A stretch of 64,000 bases of DNA, from NCBI RefSeq assembly GCF_907165205.1, contig NC_058195.1:25130936-25194935 (forward strand), given 5' to 3'. Source of the stretch: Coccinella septempunctata (Eukaryota > Arthropoda > Insecta > Coleoptera > Coccinellidae). Within the stretch, counting starts at the first letter, position 1. Each line of letters begins with the position of its first letter. The translations under genes were made by a program, and so were the position numbers. Shown here piece by piece: positions 36,601 to 47,410 of the stretch. The notes beneath the pieces are model-generated. The model was not told where the DNA came from. It made no database searches and saw only the letters and a list, made by a program, of their open reading frames with translations.

Positions 36601-36973
36601 GTCAAAAAACTCTTAGCTCTTGAGAGGAAACAACTGAGTCTAGTGACTGGAGCAATGACTGGCCATTTGTTTAACAAACACTTAAACAGAATGGGACTGA
36701 CTAGCCGCTCCCTGTGCCGCTGGTGCAGGAGCACGGAGGAAACGGTTGAACACATTTTGTTTTTCTGTATCAACCTTGAGGACTTAAGGATGACACATCT
36801 AGGAAATAGAACACCCACAGCTCCTATGGTGAGAGGGACACCTCTCTGTCGACTTGTGGCATTTTTGTCAGCTTGTCACAGAGTGTAAGTCTCTCCAACT
36901 ACAAGCGGACGAACAATGGGTCACGAGGCCTCAGTTCAGCCCGGTGGGGCACCGCACGTAGAAGAAGAAGAAG
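33679..36973 (+). mobile_element. 5'-truncated APE-type LINE with RNase H, inserted in PLE B
   Basis: Flanked by a perfect 12-base target duplication AAGACCAATTGT (33667-33678 and 36974-36985). The 3' tail is (GAA)n-like after GCACCGCACGTA. The element starts within its endonuclease domain (NAHHILWGST), a usual 5' truncation by target-primed reverse transcription. The coding part is described at 33697-36888. Confidence 0.95.
33697..36888 (+). CDS. LINE ORF2: APE C-terminus, RT, RNase H, CCHC (I/LOA/R1-like)
   Basis: An uninterrupted frame of about 1063 residues, open from the insertion edge. Residues 1-75: end of an APE endonuclease (RREVLDITLCSS; LSDHRHICF). Residues 290-600: RT with YKAAGEDGIIPALLI, NDFRPISLSS, LAIFLDIEGAFNNT, GCPQGGVLSPLLWNLVLN and the catalytic VVAYADDLVLLI (near 35260). 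Residues 790-910: RNase H with WFTDGSVMA, VQAELYAVL, ICCDSQGTLKSL and WCPAHAGLPGNERADRLAK. Near 1025: CRWCRSTEETVEHILFFC. Having both APE and RNase H fits the I, LOA or R1 groups; I do not choose one. The lack of any stop suggests recent insertion. Confidence 0.93.
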   Translation: MWGSTGVNPRGEALIDFLYSTSLNLLNRGNEPTFVTSSRREVLDITLCSSSIADFIENWRVATEVISLSDHRHICFTIKGNRTSKDPETFRNPRRTDWSNYLTDLSNNLGQENLVPKTTRELDTAADKLQECIISAYHSSCRPQFRRPKGQTKWWTPELTDARLTSRHLFNRAMRSGSVNDWDDYKSALKRYKGLIRKSKRESWRRFCSDIEGAPEANRLRKILSAGGTVTIDYLKLPTGHKTCSEEESLRHLLEAHFPGFTENNNTQDERQRHASREDWKLASQVVTQSRIRWAINGFEPYKAAGEDGIIPALLIKGLDVLSSPLLHILRASLALGHIPLPWRKVRVVFIPKPGKPTHTIANDFRPISLSSFLTKTLERLVERYIRDGALQTYPLHPCQHAYQIGKSVDSALHSVVNCIEDGLHHKEWTLAIFLDIEGAFNNTAFGAMQAALSKHGVEPTLCRWARSLLRDRSITARLGGSTIWGSPGRGCPQGGVLSPLLWNLVLNGLLVELARAGLVVVAYADDLVLLIRGKVISVIFDLMQNALRMIERWCLENELSVNPGKTEMVLFTRRRVPHNIKLPSLFGIGLTLSEQVRYLGVTLDHKLLWNKHIETQSSKANVIFWSTRRVLGKGWGFKPHIMHWLYTVVVRPILTYASLVWWTSMGKNSSRTIMTRCQRNACLAITGALRSTPTAAMECLLGLPPLDLAVTQVAMKTALRVWEQGQWRDRGLFRGHARALKMVRDANASLLHRGDRAGTSFYFAEPYRVIVPDRDLWSTPNRLLEPEGPTWFTDGSVMATGTGVGIVGPRFNLSIPLGKDCSIVQAELYAVLACTLENIRRGYSGKHIYICCDSQGTLKSLSEERVNSHLVKECREALRGLGSDNIVKVIWCPAHAGLPGNERADRLAKQGARSAFVGPGPALPICRKSVKNFFNSWLDRKFSSGWSMRSGLRQSRLLIERPSSVPEVKKLLALERKQLSLVTGAMTGHLFNKHLNRMGLTSRSLCRWCRSTEETVEHILFFCINLEDLRMTHLGNRTPTAPMVRGTPLCRLVAFLSACHRV

Positions 36974-38507
36974 AAGACCAATTGTATCAGATGTACAGGG
37001 ACCAACGATTAATTTAGCAAGATTTATTGCCAAAATTCTAACAGACGCTTATGATACAAACAATGAGTTCTATGTAAAGGACACATTTGAAATAGCACAA
37101 ATGTTGAATAATTTTAAATTACCACCAAATTACATACTTGTCTCTCTAGATGTAGTGAATCTTTTTGGAAATATAACTGAAGATTTAGTCTATGAGGCTG
37201 TGAAAGAGAGATGGGACAACATAGAACAACATTGCAGCATCCAAAAAGAAAAATTTATGAACATAATAGAATTCCTGTTAAAAAATGGGTATTTTGTGTT
37301 TGAGGGTAGATATTTTATACAAACGTTGGGTTGCAGCATGGGATCAAAACTAAGTCCAATACTGTCCCTTTATGTTATGGATTATTTGATAAGAAAATGC
37401 ATACCAAAACTAATTTTCAAACCACCATTCCTTAAAAAATTCGTAGATGATGTGATAACAGCTATACCCAATACAGAAAAAGAAAATGTCCTCACAATAT
37501 TCAACGGTTTCAATGAACACATACAATTCACCATGGAAGAAGAAGATGAAAAACAGTCCATACCATTTTTAGATACGAGAGTGTACAGGTGTGATGACAT
37601 TATAAAGTTGGACTGGTATACAAAGTCGATCTCATCTGACAGATGTATCCACTATCTATCTGATCATACTACCCAGATCAAAATAAATTTCATAAAAGAA
37701 AAAATAAGGAGAATTAAAAAAATTTGCCACCCAGACTTCGTGTCGAAAAGCATAAAAAAGTTACAAAACATACTACTAGAAAATTCTTACCCACCACACA
37801 TGATAAAAAAACTATTGTTTTCCAGTGAAAATCAAATGACGGAAAACATAACAGAGAATTCGATAAGTGAACAAGAAGATCACGAAAGAGAAACCATTAG
37901 ATACTGCTCAATACCAAACATTAGGACACTAACAACAAAAATAAAAAAATGCTTTAACAACAGATATAACATCAGAGTAATCACAAAAAACCAAAAAACA
38001 GTAGCCAACCTCTACTCCAGACTTAAATACCCTATACCAAAAAACTTGAGAACAAATGTGATATACCAGATTAAATGCATGGACTGCGACAATACATATG
38101 TAGGACAAACATCCCAATTGATAAAAAATAGAATTACACTACACAGAAGTGATATTAGACTAAACAACCGGAGATGTGCGTTGTCGATACATGCAAATGA
38201 GAAAGATCACAAGATAAATCTAGAAGATGTGGAAATTTTAGATAGCGAGAGAAATTATAAAAAGAGAACAGTGCTTGAAATGATACATATAAGAGACCAA
38301 CCCAATCCAATCAATAAGAAAACTGATACTTCAAATCTCAGTAATATCTATACATATCTTTTGTCTCTGAAGAAGGAACCATTGTACAATAGCCCAGTAG
38401 AAGAAAGAAGAAGAACAGAACTTTCTGGACACCCCTGACTTTTTGACATTTGTCGTCTGTCGTTCACTTTTAGACATGATTTTCCGTTTTCCCAAAGAAT
38501 GTTGAGT

Positions 38508-38851
38508 GTGTACTTTGAGTTTAAATTTGTATATTGTTTAATGATTACTTTCGAACAAATTGTACTTAGTAGAGAAAAGAGAACATACAAACAGGATTTT
38601 ACAATACATGAATGAACTTTCTCAAAATTCAGTGAGTAAAATCAGAGTCAAAAATAATTGTGACCATGTTATATTATAAAGAAGTCTATTTGAGAGTATA
38701 TTTCTTGTAGGAACCCTGAGGAAGGTGCAAATTAGATACCGAAAGCTTGGCGAATGAATAAAGAGAATTAAATAAACAACTTTCATATTGGTCGAGATCC
38801 CTTATTCCCCCCTCACTAAATTTAAAAACGACCATAAATTACTACTTCTAT
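38508..38851 (+). repeat. PLE B 3' pseudo-LTR
   Basis: A direct repeat of 32265-32610, ending at the same base before (TA)n. About 90 bases of 3' sequence between the stop codon and this repeat appear inverted in the centre of the 5' palindrome (32180-32264), linking both ends to one element. Confidence 0.88.
38712..38752 (+). ncRNA. Hammerhead-like motif, PLE B 3' pseudo-LTR
   Basis: Third copy of the family B motif, in the 3' pseudo-LTR, identical to 32470-32509 at the core. Confidence 0.42.
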
Positions 38852-39137
<286 letters not shown>

Positions 39138-41915
39138 AATCGTCAAGTCTGGGGTACTTTTCAGTCGCTAAATGGTCAGTTTGGAGACATTTGTCAACTT
39201 TGGGGTCGGCCCTCAAACTTTTCTCCTGGGAGTTGGTTAGTTTGGAGACCTGACCCCAAACTTTTTCAGAAATTGTTGAGATGGTTAGTTTGGGGACGTG
39301 ACTCCAAACTTCTTTAAAAAATGTGTATAAAATGAATTTTCGATAATAAATTCGTTCCGAGACAAGTGGAAGCATCTCTCCTGAGAGTATTGTTACCGTA
39401 TTCTTTCGAATTATTCTACAAAGTGAATCTGTTGAACAATTTTGTACAGTTAAATGACTTTCTTAAACGACCAAACTGAAAAAGTCTTCGAAATGTTTTT
39501 ATCCCCAAACTGTTCATAAAATAACTAAAAACAAGCTCAAACCTCACAACTTACACAACAGAAAAAGTTATGAAGTGCAGTAAAGTTCAATGACCAATAA
39601 TGATTTAATGATCAATAATGATGCACGAAATCAGATTGATAGGGTTCGTGAAGAAATTTATCCTATATCCACTTCAAGAAATTCATATTATGATGGTTTA
39701 CATGGTTAACTTGATATTACCATAACAAAAATTATTTGTTCTCTGAACATTTTGCTGATTCGTCAGTTATCGACAATTGAGGGTGAAATATACTAGAATC
39801 AGGGTACATGACACATCTAATTACTATCTGAAATATGTAGATGTTTCATTGTTCTCTCATTGCCAGGCAACAATTGTTCCAATTGATTTGCTTCTGACGA
39901 ATTGGTGCATAATTCACCAGAGTTATTTCCATCATTTAATAAATAAAATCCCCAAACTGGCCGAAACGAAAAACGTCCTCAAACTTTACGATTCACACAC
40001 ATATAAATTTGTAGACCAAGATTCAAGGTTTCCACAATGAATTAATTGAATATAATAAATACTTTCACCATATTTAGCAACATATTTTATAATATATTGA
40101 AAAACACAAATATATTTCGAATAATTATAGTCATAACACGACGTAGAGATTAACATGACGGCCTCATTGTGAATGCTCTTATTCTCCAGAAATAAAACCT
40201 GTTTCTGACTGAAATATTTTTGTCCCAAACTGGCCATACCATAACGAAAAACGTCCTCAAATATTACGATTTAAACACATGTAAAGAAAATATCGCATGT
40301 TTCAGCGTTTCTCTGGTATAATTTGTCCTATTACGTGATCTGAGAGTTTTTATGTTTGAAGTTCGCGTTTTTCGTCATAATTGTGAAAATCAAATTCAAT
40401 TCATAGAATTCCGTTATCGATCTAAGAAATCTGGATTGAAGGCTGAAAATGTTGTTTCTTTGATATTTGACGGCTATATCGACAATAGGTACTGCTTTGT
40501 ATTTTTGTAAATTAAAGTTTGTTATTCAGCAGAGAAACGCATTTGAGACTTTAATTCATCCTCACTGAATAGAAACTCATTTTAAACATATACATATACA
40601 AACACTCAATTCATTAAATGAATTTTCAAGATGAGAATAAGGTTCTGTGAATTCGGTATCTTATTCTTCAGATGATTTTATGATACAAAGATACCATGGA
40701 CTATGGGTTTCTTGCGCATTGTTCCTGAAATACAGGCTGTTGAAATTCAAAACAAAAATTGGTTTTTCGGAAATATTTTCAAAACCGTACACTGTTTTCA
40801 TTTGAGTTTTGGTAAGTTATGAGTACGCATTAAAACACATTTTTTCAAATTTCAAACTATTTCTTATATTCCCCAGAGGCGTCCGTACAGACTTCTTTCC
40901 GAATAAATTCAGTAAAAAATGGTACGACAATGCTTTTTTTCAAATTTGAAATTATTCTCGTAATTATCCAAAAATCCAGAGTCAGAATGGTTTCTTGAGT
41001 TTTTCACCCAAAATAAATACTTTCTGAGATAAAATAAAAGCAATTTCATCAGATCGCTACGAAATTCTGCAATTACTTATCTCATGTACTCCGACATTGG
41101 AGATAACTTCTGATTTTACAATTTTTTGTATTTGAACACCCTGTATTTCAGAAACAATATCCATAGCGTCTTTGTAGCATCAAATCATCTGAGGAATAGG
41201 ATCTCAAATTCACGGAACCTCATTCTGAAACACCCTGTATATTTCATTGAACTCATTAGTTCAATGATATATATTAATTAGGCCTCATCGTAAAAAAATT
41301 TTCTTTTTCTTCAAAAATAAACTTCATGTCTTACGTCCAGAAATAAAATTCATTTGTGAAATGTATTCTACCCGAAAATGGTTCATTTATAGTATATACT
41401 TGAGTCTAAAATTTTCCTTCTGTTGTAGACCTTTGACAAGATTTGTCATTCGCCGAAGGTGTCCCCAAAAATATAGAGCAATCACTTCCCTGCTGTATTA
41501 CCAGTCATTGAATTACCAAATTTATTTCCGAAAAATCTGAACGATTTATAAGTTTTCAATCACTTTTCATGGATCAGTTATGAAAAAAATTAAAAACAGT
41601 TCTTTTCAGGAACTTTGACTTCATTTGATATACACTCCCGGTACGATCGAAAGACTCAAGTCGACACAAATATTTCGGGAAAGAAGGTGCATCTTTTTAA
41701 CCTCTCTGTATAAAATACGAAAAGATCCAATATATCTAAGTATACAGGGTAATTTCTGACCAATGACCCATCGGGCAGGTGGTAATAGGGAATCATATGA
41801 GGAGTCAGAAATAGGCACTCAAACATCCAATTTCTGAGATACTTGGTGTTTTCTGACCATCACAGTATATTCAAACCTCTATAATTTTCAAACTATTAAA
41901 TATTTTTGGCTTTAA

Positions 41916-42061
41916 AGCCCGTTTACAACAGTCGAAAATTCTCTAGATAATTACTGGTGAATTCATGCACCGTGAATTCTCTGCAGTTACATACGTACTT
42001 TCAGTAGAATTCACTGTTCAGTTGCATACTGTCTGCAATTTTATTGCCAAAATTCTCTAAA
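41916..42061. mobile_element. Diverged, truncated Harbinger-like MITE
   Basis: AGCCCGTTTACAACAGTCGA at 41916 and GTGAATTCTCTGCAGTTACA nearby match the MITE at 11685-11875 over about 145 bases, with roughly 15-20 percent differences by eye. The right inverted repeat is missing. Confidence 0.75.
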
Positions 42062-44126
42062 GAAGGACCGTAATCTATTATAAACATTTTACGCCCATGT
42101 ATCAAAACATAACTCTGTACGCGAAGAATTTTTTTCTGTCAGTTTCGTGAAGACAAGAAAAAATGCTATAGAAATCAATGATGAATTCGAAACTAACATA
42201 TTCGTGAAGACGAGAAGAAATGATTCGGCAACAATGTATTCAATTAGGCACAATTCAACAACAATTCATATTTGAATTGAACTTCTAACGAACACATAGA
42301 AAATATGATAACTTATTTATGAAATTTCATCAGTAAGCTGCTTTGAATAACCATGCATTTTTCAACTTTTTTCTATACATATAAATATGATTTTCGTAAC
42401 ATTCGAGGGTTATACCGAAGATCAGCACATACTTCATCAAATCTCTGAAATAATTCAGCTCTAGTATTGATATTTTTCGGATAGATAATTTTTTTCTGAT
42501 GACCCTATAAAAATTATCCAAAGGGATAAAATCAGGAGATGGTGCTGGCCTTCTTCTAGGACTTCCCCCACTTATCCACCGATTTGGATACTCTGAATGA
42601 TGGGAAATAATTCTTTCAGAAATATTTTTTCTCCTTTTCCGAATATGTTGATGATACAACTGTGAATCATACGGAGTGGTGTTTTTGATATCTGATCATC
42701 AGAACTAGAGCACAAAATCAGTCTTTAATATCGAAATACTTCGAAAACATAGTTTTAAATATTATTGAAATCAGTCGATTATTTCGAAATTTGTGAAAAA
42801 AAATCGAGATATTTTGTTCTTCAGATGGCTCTACTATAAACAGAAAATTTGTGCTATTCAGATTGATCATTGATTTCCATAACATTTTTTCATGTCTACG
42901 AAATTGATAATTAAAATTTTTTGAATCATATACAGAGTAATGTTTTACTACTAGAACGTAAAAAGTTTATGATCTTGTACGGTCCTGTTTTTTTATTGAT
43001 TTCTGCTTTTGATTGTCTCAAAGATAAAATTTTACCAAATATCAAAATCAGCAGTATCGAAACTGTCGGGGTTTCAATATAATGATTTTCAGGAAACACC
43101 CAGTATCTCAGAAACTAGTAGGCATAAAATATGATTGAGTGTCCATTTCTGATTCCTCATATTGTCCTCTATTATACCCTTTCAATGGGTCATTGGTCAG
43201 AAATCACCCTGTACATATATACCCACCGAAGTTTTGCGTCTATAGGAATATCAAAAGTACGAAATATTCCTTTCTTGCTATTGAGTTTCAAAGTCTCATT
43301 TGAGTTTCATATCATTATTATAGAAGATTTCCTGCTCAATATTGGGATATTTTGAATAGGTAAAAGTTAGCGAATTTCGTCATCAGGAAATTCCTACGGC
43401 TGTTGCTATGTGGATATATTTCATTCGTTAATTTCATAGACAGCAGCGAACGGGGAAGAATATTCTAGAATTTTCGGGAGTTGATGAGCTTGTATATCCG
43501 AAATTTGTTCAGTTCGGGGTCAGTTCATGAAAAGGGGGGAATACTTTGTCTGTATTCAGTTAAGTACGGAAATTCTGATTTCAGAAGTTTTCTCCCACAA
43601 ATATTCTACAACCTTTCCGCAATCTGGTAATACATATTGAGTCAATAATTGTCATCAAAAATTCCTGATCGCTTTAGATGGATGGATATCGCACCCTATG
43701 GATTGGATTTATATTCAAATCGTTTGAAACACGTAATTAATGAAAAAAATGGCTAATTACGGTTGAGATCTTTTACGTAGCAACACTTTTCCAACCGGTG
43801 GAGGAGATGTAGAAAATTTCAATGATTCTGCCAGTTAAAATATATCGTTGTTAATGTTATATACGTATGCCCCTCGTGAAGTTTGAAACCTTTATTCTTT
43901 ATGTTATAGTATGATGATCATGAGGACAATATTATCTTCAGAGTAGGTATCTCAAGAATAGAACGGGTGGATTCAATGAGTTTTATTGAAATATGTCCAT
44001 ATAATTAGTTTTTTTTATTGAATTTATAGGGATTTACAATCTACTTTCAAAAGTATTAAGTAAATGTGTTGTATGTAAAGACTAAGAGAAAGAATTGAAC
44101 ATCAATTCATAGTTAAGATTATCCAG

Positions 44127-44146
44127 TTAGGTTAGGTTAGGTTAGG
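44127..44146. repeat. (TTAGG)4 tract at a LINE 3' end
   Basis: Four perfect TTAGG units, the insect telomere repeat, at the exact 3' end of the jockey tail (CCTAA on the element strand). It is probably the element's own tail repeat rather than a telomere remnant. Confidence 0.85.
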
Positions 44147-44480
44147 ATCTTTTCAACCTCCGTGAGTTGAACGGATCTTCTGTCAGTTGGTCGATCAGTT
44201 GGTTGGCATGTCCTTCTAGCTTCTGATGATATTTTCTCGAGTAATTTTCTATTTCTGTGACATATGGGACTCTTAAATCCTCATGGATGGTGTGATTGGA
44301 GACATACCAAGGGGCATTAACCACTGAACGTAGTATTTTAGATTGGAGTCTTTGGATGATTTGAATATTTGATGGTTTTAACGCAACCCCAAAATTGGAT
44401 GCCGTTAGTCCATATTGGCTGGATGATTGTCTTGTAAATACGAATTTATTTTGAAGGTTCAATTTGGACTTCCTGCCTTT
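44127..44480 (-). pseudogene. Jockey-like LINE C-terminal tail
   Basis: The minus frame carries SSSQYGLTASNFGVAL, NIQIIQRLQSKILRSVVNAP, WYVSNHTIHEDLRVPYV and EIENYSRKYHQKLEGHAN, the end of jockey-type RT proteins (IQRFQNKVLR, NAPWYV). All catalytic parts are lost to 5' truncation. The stop codon lies inside a (CCTAA)4 tail. Confidence 0.85.
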
Positions 44481-44540
44481 AAGCAGTTGAATATAAAAAA
44501 TTTATATCTAACGTCTATGATCTTCACATTAGATATATAT

Positions 44541-46985
44541 ACTCATGAAAATCGTGAAGTTTGGAACCTTTTTGTTATGGTATGGTACGTTTGGGGTCAG
44601 TAATATTCCAAGTGTTCCTCAACGAAAACGGAAAAAAAAGGTACAACGAATTTTATCGACTCATTTGATATATTCCGTCCAACATGAATTAATTTATATC
44701 GGGCGGCAGTAGCGGCCCTTCAATCTTCCTATATTTATAACATATTCATACCTACTTATGAGAATCGTAATGTTTTTGTTATGGTAACAATAAAAATATT
44801 GTTACCTGAAAAAATACAGTATTTCAACAACAGAACGATTGGCTGCAGTAAATTTTATTGAATAATTTGATATTTCAGTTTCCCATAATTAGCCCGACTG
44901 AAGGTTTTTCGACAGTAACTTTTTGGAAATTATTAGGTATCGCAGCGGGAAGCTCTATCGAGAACCCGGTTTATTTGCTTTCGTTTTGCTGCAGTCTTCT
45001 ATAACTACTGAAGGATGAAAAATATTAATCAATCAGCATCGAATTGATATTATTAATAGAAGTTTTCTATTATTAGTGTTTATGATTTGACATATTGATA
45101 CTGTGATTTCATTGTTCAATTCATGTTTTTCAATATACTTGACAGGTCAGTTTGTAAGTATGAGTTATATTGTAATTTGAAGAAACGATATAACTTAACA
45201 TGAATAGATTATTGTGGACTCATTGTGTGTGGATATTATAGATGTTGGTTTCTTTCCCTTTCAATCTTTTTTTATAGATGCAGCATTTGTACTATGGACT
45301 TTTTTCAGCAATGAACTACTGAAATATTCATACAACTTGCTGCATATAATAACCAGTTTGTCGGTTCGAATATTCAAATTCTCACGAATTGAAATGATCT
45401 CGATCAATATTTCTGCCATAGATTTCAGTCATAGTAGATAGATAAGTTGAAGTGCTGTAATCCGGTGGCAAGCATGCTCTCCGGGATTTACTGTTCTTTA
45501 CTCAGTAGATAACGTATGCCCACTGACCAACTATCATCTTGTATTTTGAGTTATTCGGCGAAATGAAATATCATGTGATATTTCGAATATTCTGCGTCTA
45601 AACTTTTTTATGCTTCATATAATTCTCACAGATTCATTGATTCCATTTGAAAATTCTCTAAAAAATATGTTCATTGATTTTTTTCAGTGATAATTGAAAC
45701 GACTATTCCATATCGTTCTTGGTTCAAATCAGTTCAATGAAAATTCATAACATACATCATTTATACTCATGAAAATAGTAAAGTTTGGAACCTTTTTGTT
45801 ATGGTATGGTAAGTTTGGGGTCAGTAATATTCCAAATGTCCCACAACGATGGAAAAAAAGGTTACAACGAATTTTATCGACTCATTTGATATATTCCGTG
45901 TAACATGAATTAATTCATATCGGGCGGCAGTAGCGGCCCTTCGATCTTCCTATATTTATAACATATTCATACCTACTTATGAGAATCGTAATGTTTTGAA
46001 AACTTTTTGTTATGGTAACAATAAAAATATTGTTACCTGTAAAAATAGAGTATTTCAACAACAGAACGATTGGCTGCAGTAAATTTTATTGAATAATTTG
46101 ATATTTCAGTTTCCCATAATAAGCCCGACTGAAGGTTTTTCGACAGAAACTTTTTGGAAATTATTAGGTATCGCAGCGGGAAGCTCTATCGAGAACCCGG
46201 TTTATTTGCTTTCGTTTTGCTGCAGTCTTCTATTACTACTGAAGGATGAAAAATATTAATCAATCAGCATCAAATTGATATTACTAGAAGTTTTCTATTA
46301 TTAGTGTTTATGGTTTGACATATTGATACTTTGATTTCATTGTTCAATTCATGTTTTTCAATATACTTGACAGGTCAGTTTGTAAGTATGAGTTATATTG
46401 TAATTTGAAGAAACGATATAACTTCTTAACTTGAATAGATTATTGTGGACACTTTGTGTGTTGATATTACGGATGTTGGTTTCTTTCCCTTTCAATCTTC
46501 TTTTATAGATACAGCATTTGCACTATGGACTTTTTTCAGTAATGAAATACTGAAATATTCATTTAACTTGCTGCATATAATAACCATTTTGTCGGTTCGA
46601 ATATTCAAATTCTCACGAATTGATATGATCTTAATCAATATTTCTGCCATAGATTTCAGTCATAGTAGATAGATAAGTTGAAGTGCTGTAATCCGGTGGC
46701 AAGCATGCTATCCGTGATTTACTGTTCTTTACTCAGTAGATAAGGTACGCCCACTGACTACCATCTTGTATTTTGAGTAATTCGGCGAAATGAAATATCA
46801 TGTGATATTTTGAATATTCTGCGTCTAAACTTCTTGATGCTGTATATAATTTTCACAGAATCATTGATTCCATTAGAAAATTCTCTAAAAAATTTGTTCA
46901 GTTATTTTTTTTTTCAGTAATAATTGAAATTACTATTCCATATCATTCTTGATTTAAATCAGTTCAATGAAAATTCATAACATAC
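44541..46985. repeat. 1.22-kb head-to-tail tandem duplication
   Basis: Unit 1 (44541-45762) and unit 2 (45763-46985) match throughout with small indels, both starting TACTCATGAAAAT followed by AAGTTTGGAACC. A more diverged partial unit begins near 43862. Each unit has an inner second motif copy about 210 bases from its start. A 75-residue frame (45214 and 46445) is conserved between units but has no known domain and may be chance. Confidence 0.85.
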
Positions 46986-47334
46986 ATTCAACCTGTATAT
47001 ATGTACTAGCCCGTACAATCAGACTCAATAGAGTCTGTTTATTACTCACCTGAGTGTTTTCAGATCCTGAAATAATGAATCAACAGAATTTAAGCAAATA
47101 TTGACGTTTATCAACGATTGATTTTTCATTGTTTGTGATTTTTCTGACTCCATTCACGGAATAACACATATGTATACCACAATATCAGAAAAAAAATCAA
47201 TTATAAGGATGACTCCAAACTTGAAAAAATGTTTTTTTCTGGTTTTCTCCGGTCCAATAGGTCATATATACGAATGTATAGTTATGTATACAAAAAAAAA
47301 GCCACCTTAAAAATGTCCCCAAACTTGACGATTT

Positions 47335-47337
<3 letters not shown>
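46986..47337. other. Geneless right edge of the motif block
   Basis: No gene. It holds two AAGTTTGG-type motif copies on the minus strand (near 47215 and 47330) and ends at (TA)n. Confidence 0.5.
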
Positions 47338-47385
<48 letters not shown>

Positions 47386-47410
47386 GAGGATAAATTCAGA
47401 TATATATATA
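47338..47410. repeat. (TA)n at the truncated end of PLE C1
   Basis: (TA)n at 47338-47382 and again at 47401-47411. PLE C1 stops here in mid-RT. Confidence 0.95.

Larger units (their letters stand above)
32618..38438 (+). pseudogene. PLE family B protein, split by a LINE insertion
   Basis: The ATG at 32618 lies just after the pseudo-LTR. The N-terminal part (32618-33678) has a conserved Arg/Lys-rich region also seen in PLE C (NRRIFLLECKRQ), a helical segment, VLNSDKGSVTVVM and YGNPKLHKIDVPLRPIV. After the LINE the frame resumes at 36986: SLDVVNLFGNI, LGCSMGSKLSPILSLYVMDY, the catalytic KFVDDVITAIP at about 37445, FLDTRVYR, LDWYTKS. GIY-YIG follows: VIYQIKCMDCDNTYVGQTSQ at about 38060. Counting the 12-base target duplication once, the two parts sum to 2514 bases, an uninterrupted 837-codon frame, so the host PLE was intact when it was hit. 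Confidence 0.93.
31868..38851 (+). mobile_element. Penelope-like element, family B, full length with two pseudo-LTRs
   Basis: It contains an inverted pseudo-LTR piece (31868-32178, minus), a direct pseudo-LTR (32265-32610), one long coding frame split by a LINE (32618-38438) and a second direct pseudo-LTR (38508-38851). It is bordered by (TA)n on both sides. An inverted partial copy in front of a complete element is a typical PLE arrangement. Confidence 0.9.

Noticed and set aside
44127..44146. Interstitial telomere
   Set aside because: Only four TTAGG units, located exactly at a LINE 3' end; a tail repeat explains it better.
45214..46672. Conserved 75-residue frame in both tandem units (45214-45441, 46445-46672) as a gene
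   Set aside because: Conservation is expected from the recent duplication itself; no domain, and the codon pattern is unremarkable.
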